A DNA stretch of 64,000 nt from Sulfurimonas sp. (GTDB lineage Bacteria; Campylobacterota; Campylobacteria; Campylobacterales; Sulfurimonadaceae). Every line of letters starts with the position of its first letter. Position 1 is the first letter of the stretch. The stretch lies in contig NZ_CP093397.1 of NCBI RefSeq assembly GCF_029027585.1, forward strand, positions 62,001 to 126,000. The letters are read 5' to 3'. Below, one piece after another: positions 38,484-48,545 of this stretch. Made by a program: the position numbers and the translations under genes. The notes beneath the pieces are model-generated. The model saw only the letters and a program-made list of their open reading frames with translations. It did no database searches and had not been told where the DNA came from.

Positions 38484-40030
38484 TTAAAAACCCAAACTTT
38501 TTAAATAACCATTTAACTTACTATCTATCTCTTGTTCTTTTACTTCTAAATCACTAATATCTAGCATTGTAGATTTGATGTCAATAATAACCTCTTCATC
38601 ACTTGTATCTATGTATCGTGAAATATTTAAGTTGTAATCGTTCTCTTTTATCTCACTCATATCGACAACTCTCATAAATTTATCTATTTCTGTAAGTCCA
38701 TCATAGCCATCAACTATTTTTTTAATGTTCTCGTTTGTCAAAGTATTTTGATTTTTGCCACTTTTAAATTGGCTTGAAGCATCTATAAACACAACTCTGT
38801 TTTGTAGATTTTGAGCTTTGCTTTTGTTTATGATGATGATAGATGCAGGGATGCCAGTGTTGTAAAACAACTTTTCAGGAAGTCCAACAATAGCTTCTAT
38901 AATGTCATCTTGAAGTAATCCCTCTCGTATTTTACCCTCAGTTCCACCACGAAATAAAATACCATGTGGCAATACAACACCCATTCGTCCATCATTTTTA
39001 AGAACACTTATCATATGCTGAACAAATGCTAAATCTCCATAACCTCTCGGTGGTATGCCATACTTAAATCTACCATACTCATCACAAACAACAGAGTTAT
39101 ACTTTGGTGCTATCTCTTTACCTTTGTCATCAGTTTTTACATCTATCTCAGCCCTTGCCCACCATTTTTTTAAGCTAAATGGCGGATTTGCGATTACACG
39201 GTCAAAGTTTCTTAGTTCGCTGTTTTGCTCATGCTTTGGATTTGCTAGAGTGTCACCCTTTTGTATATCAGCATCTTTAAAGCCATGCACAATCATATTT
39301 ATCTTACAAATAGCCCAAGTTCCAAGGTTCTTCTCTTGACCATAAAGCTTGGCATCTACAAACTTACCAACAGTTCCACCATTAGCTTTAATGTACGAAG
39401 CACTTTGTATTAACATGCCGCCACTTCCACAAGTAGGGTCATAAACACTATTCCCAGCTTCTGGTTTTATGAGGCTTACAACAAGTTTCACTACCTCTTT
39501 TGGAGTGTAGAACTCTCCACCTTTTTTTCCACCATCATCAGCAAATTCACGGATTAGATACTCATAAGCCGACCCTAAAATATCTGGATTATCAAGATGT
39601 TCATTAGCAAGAGAGTATTTGTTGAAGTGTTGTAGTAGTCTTGAAAGTAAACTATCGGGAAGTTTCTCAGTATCTCCAAAATGAACAGCAGTCATAACAC
39701 CCTCAAGTTGTGAGTTATTCTCTTCTATGAGTGAAAAAGCTTTGTCAAGTGCTTGACCAATGTTTTCAGTCTTTTTAGTTAGCTCAGACCAATAAGCATC
39801 ACGAGGAATAAAAAATTGGTGATAATCTTCATCAAGGAGAGCAACTTTAAAACTTACACCATCATCTTTAACAGCTTGATTTGCTTCTTCTATAAACTGG
39901 TCATTTGCTCTTTTTAAAATAGTAATCCAAAGATATAGTTTTTAAAATCTGAACTATCAATATGCCCTCTCATTAAATCAGCACTATCCCATAGCCATCG
40001 TTCAAGTGTTTCAAGTGTGAGTTTGTTCAT
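38484..40030 (-). CDS. hsdM: Type I methyltransferase subunit, frameshifted
   Basis: The N6-adenine methylase of the system. The intact part (38484-39695) has the SAM motif DPTCGSGGML and the catalytic NPPF. The true start is the ATG at 40030 (NKLTLETLERWLWDSADL). Its frame stops after FGLLF at 39916, where TTTT has probably lost one T. One added base continues as LKRANDQFIEEANQAV and then VALLDEDYHQFFIPRDAYW, the normal HsdM N-terminal domain, into the intact part, for about 515 residues. As written, the methylase would be inactive, which is hard to reconcile with an intact hsdR unless the shift is reversible or an error. Confidence 0.85.
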
Positions 40031-40057
40031 ATTATTTAAATCCTATAAATTACGAGG

Positions 40058-40072
40058 TACCCCTTGAGGGTA
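40058..40072. promoter_or_regulatory. Inverted repeat upstream of hsdM
   Basis: Arms TACCC/GGGTA with a 5-base centre lie 28 bases before the hsdM start. It could be an operator controlling the restriction-modification operon. No regulator gene with a matching role is seen. Confidence 0.3.
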
Positions 40073-40180
40073 TAATTTGTTTATTATACTTCACAAACCT
40101 GAATTATTAAACTAATCATCTCTGTTTACCTAATCCAAATATTAGTATAGTATTATTTACAAAAATAATATGGAGAAAAA

Positions 40181-40687
40181 ATGAAAAAAATTATCGTAGG
40201 GCTTATGATAGCCTTTTTGTTTATAGGTTGTGGTTCTAAAGGTTCAGAAGAAACAGTAGTGGTAGAGCCTAAACTTGTTGTTGGAAAAAGCTTAGATGCT
40301 ATAGTAATTAATGACCAATTTGAAAAGCCTCAAACAATAGATGCTAATACAAAAAAAGTTATTTTTGCATTTTCAAAAGATGTTGCTCATACTTGTAATG
40401 ACTACTTTGTAACACAAAAACCAACTTACTTGAGTGATAATAAAACTCAATTTATTGCAGATGTTAGTGCTGCTCCATCTTTAATTCGTAGTATGTTTAT
40501 ACTTCCCGGATTGAAAGATTTTAAACACACAGTTTTAATCTTAGATGATAAAAAAGCTGCTGCACCTTTTAGAAGCGGTGTTGATGTAGAAAAAATTGTT
40601 ATAGTATATCTCGAAAATAAAACTATAACATCAATAAAAACAATAAACTCTGCTGATGAGTTAAAAAATATTATTCAAACAAACTAG
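40181..40687 (+). CDS. Putative lipoprotein with thioredoxin-like fold features
   Basis: A 168-residue lipoprotein (lipobox FIGC, Cys at about 17). The mature part resembles an AhpC/TlpA-like arrangement: VGKSLDAIVINDQFEKP, a strand KKVIFAFSKD, and a strand HTVLILDDKK. The CXXC active site is missing and only one Cys (CNDYF) remains. The function is unknown. The ribosome site (GGAGAAAAA) is good and a strong terminator follows the gene. Confidence 0.75.
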   Translation: MKKIIVGLMIAFLFIGCGSKGSEETVVVEPKLVVGKSLDAIVINDQFEKPQTIDANTKKVIFAFSKDVAHTCNDYFVTQKPTYLSDNKTQFIADVSAAPSLIRSMFILPGLKDFKHTVLILDDKKAAAPFRSGVDVEKIVIVYLENKTITSIKTINSADELKNIIQTN

Positions 40688-40688
40688 C

Positions 40689-40730
40689 AAATTGAGGCAT
40701 CTAGCCTCAATTTAAACTCTTTTTTTTTAC
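40689..40730 (+). terminator. Rho-independent terminator
   Basis: A 10-base stem (AAATTGAGGC/GCCTCAATTT) with a 5-base loop is followed within 8 bases by a run of nine T. It starts one base after the lipoprotein stop codon and insulates the cysteine cluster from upstream transcription. Confidence 0.85.
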
Positions 40731-40766
40731 TTTCCTATTTATTCCCTATTAAACTTATATATTTAC

Positions 40767-40795
40767 TTGACATTAAAATAAAATTACCCTATTAT
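40767..40795 (+). promoter_or_regulatory. Promoter of the sulfate-assimilation operon
   Basis: TTGACA (40767-40772), a 17-base spacer and TATTAT (40790-40795). The predicted start near 40802 leaves a leader of about 50 bases that contains TAAATCGATAGA (40819-40830). Confidence 0.75.
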
Positions 40796-40818
40796 TGCAC
40801 TTAAGATTTAATCTATAC

Positions 40819-40830
40819 TAAATCGATAGA
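40819..40830 (+). promoter_or_regulatory. Shared 12-base element, copy 1 (cysH leader)
   Basis: TAAATCGATAGA lies in the leader just downstream of the promoter. The same 12 bases recur at 45729-45740, immediately upstream of the Rrf2 regulator promoter; 16 of 18 bases match when extended to the left. It is a candidate operator for the cluster's Rrf2 protein. Confidence 0.45.
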
Positions 40831-40851
40831 TAAACAAATTTGGAGTATTAG

Positions 40852-41079
40852 ATGCATGAAAAGCCTTTTAGAAGTATTGTCAAGACTATCTCATGGAGAG
40901 CACTTGGAACAATAGACACTATGGTTATTTCTTACTTTATAACAGGTAATCTTAAAATGGCTGCATCTATTGGAGCGATTGAGCTTTTTACAAAAATGTT
41001 TCTTTACTATTTTCATGAAAGAGCTTGGAGTAAGTCATCTTTTGGCTTAATTAAAACTCCTCAAGACTACCAAATATAG
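40852..41079 (+). CDS. DUF2061 small membrane protein
   Basis: A 75-residue protein with two hydrophobic segments and the DUF2061 core (KTISWRALGTIDTMVISYF and IGAIELFTKMFLYYFHERAW). Genes of this family often stand next to sulfate-assimilation genes, and a role in sulfate or sulfite handling has been suggested but not shown. It is the first gene of the operon, 9 bases before cysH. Confidence 0.85.
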   Translation: MHEKPFRSIVKTISWRALGTIDTMVISYFITGNLKMAASIGAIELFTKMFLYYFHERAWSKSSFGLIKTPQDYQI

Positions 41080-41088
41080 GAAAATAAA

Positions 41089-41784
41089 ATGGACACAACT
41101 AACTTAAATGAAAGATTTAAAAACTTATCACCTCAAGAGGTTTTAGAGTATTTTTTAAAAAAATACGGAACTAAAGCAGCATTATCAAGTAGTTTTGGTG
41201 CTGAAGACCAAGTTATAACAGATATGTTGCTTAAACTTGATAAAAAGGCAAATATATTTACACTAGATACTGGAAGACTTCATCCACAAACATATAGTGT
41301 GATGGATGCTACAAACCTAAAATATGGTGTAAAAGTTAATGTTTTTTTTCCTAAAACTGATGAAGTTCAAAAACTATACCAAGAACAAGGGGTAAATGGT
41401 TTTTATGAATCTATTGAAAATAGAAAGACATGTTGTTTTGTTAGAAAGATAGAGCCTCTTCAAAGAGCTTTAGGAGAATTATCTATTTGGATAACGGGAC
41501 TTAGAGCTACTCAGAGTGTAACAAGAGAAGAACTTAAGGTTATTGAGTTTGATAAAGTAAACAAGGTTATAAAAGTAAATCCTCTACTTATGTGGAGTGA
41601 AGAAGATGTATGGTCATACATAAAAGAAAACAAAGTTCCATACAACTCACTTCATGACGAGGGCTTTCCAAGTATTGGTTGTGCTCCTTGTACAAGAGCC
41701 ATTAAAGATGGAGATGATGTAAGAAGCGGTAGATGGTGGTGGGAAAACCCAGAGCATAAAGAGTGTGGACTGCACACAAAATAA
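41089..41784 (+). CDS. cysH: Adenylyl-sulfate (APS) reductase, CysH family
   Basis: A 231-residue reductase that converts activated sulfate to sulfite. The cysteine pairs KTCCFVRK and GCAPCTR are ligands of a 4Fe-4S cluster, which marks the APS-using type rather than cluster-free PAPS reductases. The catalytic Cys is in the C-terminal ECGLH. The lack of a CysC kinase in the cluster agrees with direct use of APS. CysD and CysN, which make APS, follow. Confidence 0.92.
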   Translation: MDTTNLNERFKNLSPQEVLEYFLKKYGTKAALSSSFGAEDQVITDMLLKLDKKANIFTLDTGRLHPQTYSVMDATNLKYGVKVNVFFPKTDEVQKLYQEQGVNGFYESIENRKTCCFVRKIEPLQRALGELSIWITGLRATQSVTREELKVIEFDKVNKVIKVNPLLMWSEEDVWSYIKENKVPYNSLHDEGFPSIGCAPCTRAIKDGDDVRSGRWWWENPEHKECGLHTK

Positions 41785-41797
41785 TAAGGAGAAAAAA

Positions 41798-42709
41798 ATG
41801 ATAAGCACCGAACGATTAACACATTTAAAACAACTAGAAGCTGAGTCTATGCACATCATGAGAGAAGTTATAGCAGAGTTTGAAAACCCTGCAATGCTTT
41901 ACTCTGTTGGTAAAGATTCTGCAGTTATGTTGCACTTAGCTCAAAAAGCTTTTTTTCCTGCAAAATTACCATTTCCCCTACTTCATGTAGATACTAGATG
42001 GAAATTTAAAGAGATGATAGCTTTTCGTGATGAGATGGCTAAAAAACTCGGGTTTGAACTTTTAGTTCATACAAATCCAGATGGTATAGAACAAGATATA
42101 GGACCATTTACTCATGGTAGTGCAGTTCATACTGATATTATGAAAACACAAGGTTTAAAACAAGCACTTAACAAGTATAAGTTTGACGCTGTTTTTGGTG
42201 GAGCAAGAAGAGATGAAGAAAAATCTCGTGCAAAAGAGAGAATCTATTCTTTTCGTGATGAAAAACATAGATGGGATCCAAAAAATCAAAGACCAGAACT
42301 TTGGAATATATACAATTCAAGAGTAAAAAAAGGTGAAAGTATTCGAGTATTTCCACTTTCAAACTGGACGGAACTTGATATTTGGCAATATATTTATCTT
42401 GAAGGGATTCCTATTGTTCCTCTTTACTTAGCTAAAAAAAGACCAGTTGTCGTGAGAGATGGTGTCAAAATTTTAGTTGATGATGATAGATTACCATTAA
42501 AAGAAGGTGAAGTACCAACTATGGAGAGTGTAAGATTTAGAACACTTGGTTGTTACCCTCTAACTGGTGCCGTAGAGTCAGAGGCAACAACACTTCCTGA
42601 AATCATTCAAGAGATGCTACTAACAAAAACAAGTGAGCGTCAAGGTAGAGTCATAGATAATGACTCTGCAGGCTCAATGGAAAAGAAAAAAATAGAGGGA
42701 TACTTTTAA
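41798..42709 (+). CDS. cysD: Sulfate adenylyltransferase subunit 2
   Basis: The adenylyl-transfer subunit of ATP sulfurylase, 303 residues. The PP-loop is [13 protein letters not shown], and other family blocks are [11 protein letters not shown] and [16 protein letters not shown]. The start at 41798 has AAGGAG eight bases upstream; the in-frame extension to 41765 lies inside cysH. CysN follows after one base. Confidence 0.95.
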   Translation: MISTERLTHLKQLEAESMHIMREVIAEFENPAMLYSVGKDSAVMLHLAQKAFFPAKLPFPLLHVDTRWKFKEMIAFRDEMAKKLGFELLVHTNPDGIEQDIGPFTHGSAVHTDIMKTQGLKQALNKYKFDAVFGGARRDEEKSRAKERIYSFRDEKHRWDPKNQRPELWNIYNSRVKKGESIRVFPLSNWTELDIWQYIYLEGIPIVPLYLAKKRPVVVRDGVKILVDDDRLPLKEGEVPTMESVRFRTLGCYPLTGAVESEATTLPEIIQEMLLTKTSERQGRVIDNDSAGSMEKKKIEGYF

Positions 42710-42710
42710 G

Positions 42711-44123
42711 ATGTCAATATTAGATAAAAAAATAGCTGATGATATACAGAGTTATTTAAAAGAACATGAAAACAAACAGCTACTAAGATTTATAACTTGT
42801 GGTAGTGTTGATGATGGAAAAAGCACTCTTATTGGAAGACTTTTACATGATTCTAAGATGATTTTTGAAGATCAACTTGCAGCTATTAAAAATGATAGTA
42901 AAAAAAGTGGTACTACTGGAGAAAAGTTTGACTTATCTCTTTTAGTAGATGGGTTACAAAGTGAAAGAGAGCAAGGGATAACTATTGATGTTGCTTACAG
43001 ATACTTTGCAACTGATAAAAGAAAGTTTATCATTGCAGATACTCCCGGACATGAGCAGTACACTAGAAATATGGCGACAGGTGCTTCAACAGCAGACTTA
43101 GCGATAATACTAATAGATGCTAGATATGGAGTTCAAACACAGACAAAAAGACACTCTTTTATAACAAAAATGTTAGGTATTAAGCACTTAATCATTGCAG
43201 TTAATAAAATGGACTTAGTTGATTTTTCACAGCAAAGATACGAAGAGATTACTGCTGAGTATTTAGATTTTGCTAAAGAGTTAGGATTAACTTCTGACCT
43301 TACTTTTATACCGCTATCTGCACTAGATGGAGACAATGTTGTAAATAGAAGTTCTAAATCACCTTGGTATAAGGGTGAGACTTTGATGAATACAATAGAG
43401 AACATTGAAATTTCATCAGACAGAGATTTAACTCACTTTAGAATGCCTGTTCAGTATGTAAATAGACCAAACCTTGATTTTAGAGGTTTTTGTGGGACTA
43501 TTTCAGCAGGAATCATAAGTGTTGGAGATTCTATAACTGTTTTACCTTCTGGTAAAAGTTCAACTGTTAAAGAGATTGTAACTTACGATGGAAATTTAGA
43601 ACATGCTTATGCTCAGCAGGCTATTACTATTACTCTAAATGATGAGATAGATATTTCTCGTGGAGATATTTTAGTAAAAAGTGATGAACAACCTGATATA
43701 GCGAGTGACTTTGATGTAAACATAGTTTGGATGGATGAGCAACCTTTAACTAAAGGCAAGCAATACTTTATAAAAAGAGCTTCAACTGTAACAACAGGGA
43801 CTATAGAATCTTTTTATCATAAAACTGATGTAAATACACTGGAGCAACAAAGTGCAAACCTACTCAACTTAAATGAGATTGGTCATGCAAAACTATCTTT
43901 AAATCAAAAGATAGCCTTTGATGCGTATGACCATATAAAAGCGATGGGTTCTTTTATCATCATAGATAGAATCACAAACAATACAGTTGGTGCTGGAATG
44001 ATTATTAAAAAGTCTGATACTAACACTAAGGCATCTATACATGAGCATTCAGAGTTTGAAGTTGAATTTAACGCTCTTGTTAGAAAGCACTTTCCTCACT
44101 GGGAAGCTAAAGAAATTTTGTAG
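42711..44123 (+). CDS. cysN: Sulfate adenylyltransferase subunit 1 (GTPase)
   Basis: The regulatory GTPase subunit, 470 residues, in the elongation-factor family. G1 is [13 protein letters not shown]3 is [11 protein letters not shown] and G4 is NKMD. It ends without the APS kinase domain found in CysNC fusions, in agreement with an APS-reducing pathway. It works as a complex with CysD encoded directly upstream. Confidence 0.95.
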   Translation: MSILDKKIADDIQSYLKEHENKQLLRFITCGSVDDGKSTLIGRLLHDSKMIFEDQLAAIKNDSKKSGTTGEKFDLSLLVDGLQSEREQGITIDVAYRYFATDKRKFIIADTPGHEQYTRNMATGASTADLAIILIDARYGVQTQTKRHSFITKMLGIKHLIIAVNKMDLVDFSQQRYEEITAEYLDFAKELGLTSDLTFIPLSALDGDNVVNRSSKSPWYKGETLMNTIENIEISSDRDLTHFRMPVQYVNRPNLDFRGFCGTISAGIISVGDSITVLPSGKSSTVKEIVTYDGNLEHAYAQQAITITLNDEIDISRGDILVKSDEQPDIASDFDVNIVWMDEQPLTKGKQYFIKRASTVTTGTIESFYHKTDVNTLEQQSANLLNLNEIGHAKLSLNQKIAFDAYDHIKAMGSFIIIDRITNNTVGAGMIIKKSDTNTKASIHEHSEFEVEFNALVRKHFPHWEAKEIL

Positions 44124-44131
44124 GAAATGAA

Positions 44132-45739
44132 ATGACAAAAATTATGAAAAAAGAGAACCCTGCACAAAGAGTTGAGCGCATAAAAAAAGAAAAAAGTGGG
44201 ATAGATGTACTTAAAGATATACATGAATATGCCATACATAACAAAGAGATAGACCCAGAAGATATAGATAGGTTTAAGTGGTATGGACTCTATACTCAAA
44301 ATAAAAACTTACAAGCTGATGATGATGAGACTCTGTACTTTATGTTAAGAGTAAAACTTGTTCTTGGTTCTATAAACATAGAACAGATGCGAGTTTTAGC
44401 TGATATTTCAAAAGAGTTTGCGAGAGAAACTGCAAACATTACAACTAGACAAGCTGTACAGTTTCACTTTATACAAGTTCGCGATTTACCTGAAATATTT
44501 TTCAGATTAAAAAGTGTTGGACTTAGCACACTTTTTGCAGCAGGTGATGTTCCTAGAAATATCACTACTTGTCCAGTTTCTAGCATCGATAAGAGTGAGA
44601 TTTATGATGTTAGTGCATTGGCGTTAGAGTTAAATGCATATCTTGATGGAAATAAAGAGTTAGTTAATCTTCCTAGAAAATATAAGGTTGGAATAAGTGG
44701 CTGTTCTAAACACTGTATGGGACATGAGATACAAGACTTGTCTTTTACAGCAGTAAAAAGTGCAAATGGTGAAGTTCTTTTTGATGTAAGTGTTGGTGGA
44801 GGTTTAGCATCTGCTAAACAGTTTGCTTTGCATCTAGGCTATGTAAAAGATAAACAAATTTTAGATGTTTTAAAAGCTGTTAGCATTATTTATAGAGATG
44901 AAGGACTTAGAGAGAGTAGAAGAAAAGCTAGACTTGGTCATCTTATAAATAAATGGGGGATTCATAAGTTTAAAGATGAAGTGCAAAGAAGTCTTGGTTT
45001 TAACTTTATAAGTGATTTGATTGGGGAATATACTCCATACAGCAAGAGAGAACATTTTGGCATCCATGAATCTAAGCAAGATGGCAAGTCATATATCGGT
45101 TGTGCTGTAAACGGTGGTTTTATTGGTTCTCTTGGACTTTCTTCTTTAGCTGATGTTTTACAAAAGCATGGAGCAACAACTATTAGAACAACAACTACAC
45201 AAAATATTGTAATAGTTGATGCACCAAGTGAAAATGCAGAGGATTTAGCAAAAGAGTTACTAGACATAAACATAGATGCTAATCCAAACCCATTTAAAGC
45301 AAGAACCCTATCTTGTACTGGTTCAAAGTATTGTAAATTTGGAGTGACTGAAACAAAAGATAAGGCTATTGAACTTGCAGAGTATTTAAATAGCGAGTTT
45401 CCTGACTTTAACGAGAAAGTATCTCTATCTTTAAACGGTTGTCCAAATTCGTGTGGGCATCCAGACATTGTAGATATCGGTCTAGTTGGAACGAAGTTTA
45501 AAAATAAAAATGGAGAAACTATCACAGGATTCGAGTTAGTTTTAGGTGGGAACTTAGAGGGAAATAAATCAACATTAGGAAAGAAGATGAAGTTAAAAAT
45601 TGCACCACAAGATGTAAATCATACAGTTGCAAATATAATTGATGCATATATAAAAAGTTCTAAAAAATATTTAGGATTGTTTTTAAAAGATTTAATAGAA
45701 GGAGATGAGTTCACAGTTTATTCCATAGTAAATCGATAG
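44132..45739 (+). CDS. Siroheme/4Fe-4S sulfite (nitrite) reductase, ferredoxin-type
   Basis: A 535-residue reductase with two ferredoxin-like plus two siroheme domains. The cofactor ligands are in CTGSKYCKFG and GCPNSCGHPD. Its position directly after cysN points to assimilatory sulfite reduction (six electrons to sulfide); nitrite is the alternative substrate in the family. Ferredoxin is the probable donor, because no flavoprotein subunit gene is adjacent. The stop codon lies within the second copy of the TAAATCGATAGA element. Confidence 0.88.
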   Translation: MTKIMKKENPAQRVERIKKEKSGIDVLKDIHEYAIHNKEIDPEDIDRFKWYGLYTQNKNLQADDDETLYFMLRVKLVLGSINIEQMRVLADISKEFARETANITTRQAVQFHFIQVRDLPEIFFRLKSVGLSTLFAAGDVPRNITTCPVSSIDKSEIYDVSALALELNAYLDGNKELVNLPRKYKVGISGCSKHCMGHEIQDLSFTAVKSANGEVLFDVSVGGGLASAKQFALHLGYVKDKQILDVLKAVSIIYRDEGLRESRRKARLGHLINKWGIHKFKDEVQRSLGFNFISDLIGEYTPYSKREHFGIHESKQDGKSYIGCAVNGGFIGSLGLSSLADVLQKHGATTIRTTTTQNIVIVDAPSENAEDLAKELLDINIDANPNPFKARTLSCTGSKYCKFGVTETKDKAIELAEYLNSEFPDFNEKVSLSLNGCPNSCGHPDIVDIGLVGTKFKNKNGETITGFELVLGGNLEGNKSTLGKKMKLKIAPQDVNHTVANIIDAYIKSSKKYLGLFLKDLIEGDEFTVYSIVNR

Positions 45740-45740
45740 A
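45729..45740 (+). promoter_or_regulatory. Shared 12-base element, copy 2 (upstream of the Rrf2 gene promoter)
   Basis: An identical copy of TAAATCGATAGA overlaps the sulfite reductase stop codon and ends five bases before the -35 of the next promoter. Together with copy 1 at 40819-40830 it suggests autoregulation by the Rrf2 protein, though position relative to the promoter differs between the copies. Confidence 0.4.
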
Positions 45741-45745
45741 GTTAC

Positions 45746-45774
45746 TTGACATTATATTTTTAATTCGATATAAT
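45746..45774 (+). promoter_or_regulatory. Sigma-70 promoter of the Rrf2-cysK unit
   Basis: Perfect consensus: TTGACA (45746-45751), 17 bases, TATAAT (45769-45774). The start site near 45781 gives a 26-base leader to the GTG start of the regulator gene. Confidence 0.85.
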
Positions 45775-45806
45775 TTTTTCAGTTATTTAAAGATAAAGGT
45801 TTAGAA

Positions 45807-46219
45807 GTGGCAATAGTATCAACCAAAGGCATCTATGGTTTAACAGCGATGGTTATTTTAGCAAAAGAAAATGAACAGAAGTTATTACAAATCAAAGAGA
45901 TTGCAAGTAAGGGCGATATACCGCAAAACTACCTCGAACAGATACTTGTTACTTTGAAAAAAAGTGGCATAGTTGAGAGTATTCGAGGTGCTAGTGGTGG
46001 ATATAGACTATCTAAAAATGCCAACAACATATCTGTTTTTGAAATTCTAAACTCATTAGAGAGTAGTTTCGCACAAACAGATACTAAAACTAAAAACTCT
46101 CTTCTTCAACCATTTTGGGATGATTCTCAAAAAAAATAGAAGAGATTTTTTTACTTACACTGAATGAACTAGATGAATTTTTACAAAAAAATTCTGAAAA
46201 TTTCACATATTATATTTAA
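45807..46219 (+). CDS. Rrf2 family transcriptional regulator (CymR-like), frameshifted
   Basis: A winged-helix repressor that starts at GTG 45807. The family blocks VSTKGIYGLTAMVILA, LEQILVTLKKSGIV and RGASGGYRL are intact; the Fe-S Cys residues of IscR are missing, as in CymR. The frame stops at 46139 within a run of eight A (46129-46136). One more A continues as KIEEIFLLTLNELDEFLQ and stops at 46219, for the usual 137 residues or so. The downstream gene is cysK, and CymR in Gram-positives senses cysteine status through CysK, so control of this sulfur cluster is a reasonable inference. Confidence 0.85.
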
Positions 46220-46228
46220 GGATTTAAA

Positions 46229-47149
46229 ATGAATATTGCAAAAGATGTAACTGAGTTAATTGGAAATACGCCATTAGTTAAAATAAACAAACTATCAGAC
46301 ACAACAGGTGCTACAATCTTGGGTAAATGTGAATTTTTAAACCCATCTTCTTCTGTTAAAGATAGAATTGCCTTAGCCATGATAAATGCAGGTATAGAAA
46401 ATGGAGATATAAAAGAAGGTACTCTAATCATAGAGCCAACAAGTGGAAATACAGGTATAGGACTAGCTACTGTATGTGCAGCGAAAGGTCTTAAACTTCT
46501 TTTAACGATGCCAGAATCTATGAGTCTTGAAAGACGACAACTACTTAGTGCTTTAGGAGCAAACTTAGACTTAACTCCAGCAGCAAAAGGTATGAAAGGC
46601 GCGATAGATAGAGCGACAGAGTTAAACGAAACTAAACAAAACACTTTTATGCCCCAACAGTTTAACAATCCAGCAAACCCTAAGATGCATAGAGAAACAA
46701 CAGCTTTAGAGATTTTAAAAGATACTGATGGAAAAGTTGATATCTTAGTTGCAGCAGTTGGAACTGGTGGATCTATGACAGGTATTGGTGAAGTATTAAA
46801 AGAACATAATCCAGAGATTCAAGTTATTGCAGTTGAACCATCAACTTCACCTGTAATATCAGGAGAAAATCCTGGACCACATAAGATACAAGGTATAGGT
46901 GCAGGATTTATTCCAAGCATTTTAAATACAGAGATTATTGATGAAATTATAAAAGTAGATGATGACGATGCTTTTAGCACATCAAGAGAACTGGCTAAAA
47001 CAGATGGATTACTTGTAGGTATCTCATCTGGTGCAAATATTTGGGCTGCTACGCAAGTAGCATCTAGAGCTGAAAACAAAGGAAAAGTAATAGTTACTAT
47101 TCTTTGTGACACAGGTGAAAGATATTTAAGCACGAGCCTCTATTCATAA
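46229..47149 (+). CDS. cysK: Cysteine synthase A (O-acetylserine sulfhydrylase)
   Basis: A PLP enzyme of 306 residues that uses sulfide and O-acetylserine. The PLP Lys is in SSSVKDRIA, the substrate loop is TSGNTG, and the phosphate-binding loop is GTGGSMTGIG. It follows the regulator gene by 9 bases after frame correction. It completes the route from sulfate to cysteine encoded by the upstream genes. Confidence 0.95.
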   Translation: MNIAKDVTELIGNTPLVKINKLSDTTGATILGKCEFLNPSSSVKDRIALAMINAGIENGDIKEGTLIIEPTSGNTGIGLATVCAAKGLKLLLTMPESMSLERRQLLSALGANLDLTPAAKGMKGAIDRATELNETKQNTFMPQQFNNPANPKMHRETTALEILKDTDGKVDILVAAVGTGGSMTGIGEVLKEHNPEIQVIAVEPSTSPVISGENPGPHKIQGIGAGFIPSILNTEIIDEIIKVDDDDAFSTSRELAKTDGLLVGISSGANIWAATQVASRAENKGKVIVTILCDTGERYLSTSLYS

Positions 47150-47169
47150 AAAGAGAGTTAACACAAGAT

Positions 47170-48492
47170 ATGCAAGAAAACAAAGATATATTTAGACCCT
47201 TTGTAAATGAGGAAACTTCTTTTGAAGATATTTCAAAAGATATAATTGGAAAAAACAAAGAAAACTATTTTGACTACACAGCCTCAGGTCTTGCATACTC
47301 TCCCATAGAGGAGAGAATACAAGAAGTTCTAACAACTTACGCAAATACTCACTCTGAATTTGCAAGTGATGCAAGAACTACATCTTTTTACTACGACATA
47401 GCAAGAGAAAATCTTAAAAAACATCTAGCTCTCCAAAATGATTTTGTACTTTTACCTTGTGGAAATGGTGCAACAGGAGCTATTAAAAAGTTTCAAGAAC
47501 TTCTTGGCATCTATGTGCCACCAGCAACTAAAACAAGATTTAAACTAGACTTCAAGAAGATGCATGCTCCTCTTATAATCGTTGGTCCGTTTGAGCATCA
47601 CTCTAATGAGATAAGTTATAGAGAAGCTATGTGTGACACGATAAGAATACCACTTGACACAACAGGAAATGTGGATTTAGAATATCTGAAAAAAACTCTA
47701 GAAAAAAATTCCCATAGAGAAATTATAGGAGCTTTTTCAACTGCATCTAATGTAACGGGAATAGTTCCACCATATCAAAAAATATCTGCACTTCTTAGAG
47801 AGTATAACGCGATTATTGCTTTTGATAGTGCAGCATCTTCACCATGTTTAAATGTTGAGTCTAATCTTTTTGATGCTCTTTTCTTGTCTCCGCATAAACT
47901 TCTAGGAGGGCCGGGAACTTGTGGTCTTTTAGCTATACGAAAATCTTTGATAAATGAGAAAGAATCCCCTACTTTTGCAGGTGGTGGAACTGTGGCTTAT
48001 GTATCAAAAGATGAGCATATTTTTAACAGTGATATAGAGATAAGAGAAGATGCTGGAACTCCAGCAATTTTACAACTCATAAAAGCTTCTTTTGCTTACC
48101 AGTTGAGAAATGAGATAGGGATAAAACGCATTCAAATTAGGAAAGTTGAACTATTTGAAATACTTAAAAAAGAACTTTTAAAAATAGAAGGCTGTACTAT
48201 CTATGGTCAAAATGAGAACCACAGAAGTGTTGGCATCTTAGCTATAAACTTTAAAGGCATAGTCCCTTTTGAGTTATGCGAACTACTATCTCACGACTTT
48301 GGCATCCAAACAAGAGCAGGATGTAGCTGTGCGGGTCCATACGGACATGACTTATTTGGCATCTCACCAGAAGATTCAAATAACATAAGACCAAGTTGGT
48401 TGAGAATTAGCGTGAACTATACACATTCACAAGAAAGTATAAAGCATCTACTATCTTCTTTGAAAAAAGCCTTAGTTCAACTAAAAAAATAA
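47170..48492 (+). CDS. Class V aminotransferase (cysteine-desulfurase-like)
   Basis: A 440-residue PLP protein of the NifS/SufS fold. The PLP-binding Lys lies in FLSPHKLLGG, and a C-terminal Cys-rich loop AGCSCAGPYGHDLFG is like the catalytic loop of SufS-type enzymes. The N-terminus has an extension (FVNEETSFEDISKDIIGK). It could be a desulfurase, a cysteine-linked lyase or an aminotransferase. It is 20 bases downstream of cysK, so sulfur metabolism is likely. Confidence 0.8.
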   Translation: MQENKDIFRPFVNEETSFEDISKDIIGKNKENYFDYTASGLAYSPIEERIQEVLTTYANTHSEFASDARTTSFYYDIARENLKKHLALQNDFVLLPCGNGATGAIKKFQELLGIYVPPATKTRFKLDFKKMHAPLIIVGPFEHHSNEISYREAMCDTIRIPLDTTGNVDLEYLKKTLEKNSHREIIGAFSTASNVTGIVPPYQKISALLREYNAIIAFDSAASSPCLNVESNLFDALFLSPHKLLGGPGTCGLLAIRKSLINEKESPTFAGGGTVAYVSKDEHIFNSDIEIREDAGTPAILQLIKASFAYQLRNEIGIKRIQIRKVELFEILKKELLKIEGCTIYGQNENHRSVGILAINFKGIVPFELCELLSHDFGIQTRAGCSCAGPYGHDLFGISPEDSNNIRPSWLRISVNYTHSQESIKHLLSSLKKALVQLKK

Positions 48493-48545
48493 CCTTTTGC
48501 TTATGCTACATCTAGACTTAATAGTAAAAATGGGTGCTTACTTTT

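Noticed and set aside
40689-40851. Riboswitch in the leader of the sulfur cluster (SAM-type)
   Set aside because: The leader after the predicted start is only about 50 bases, too short, and lacks the multi-stem pattern.
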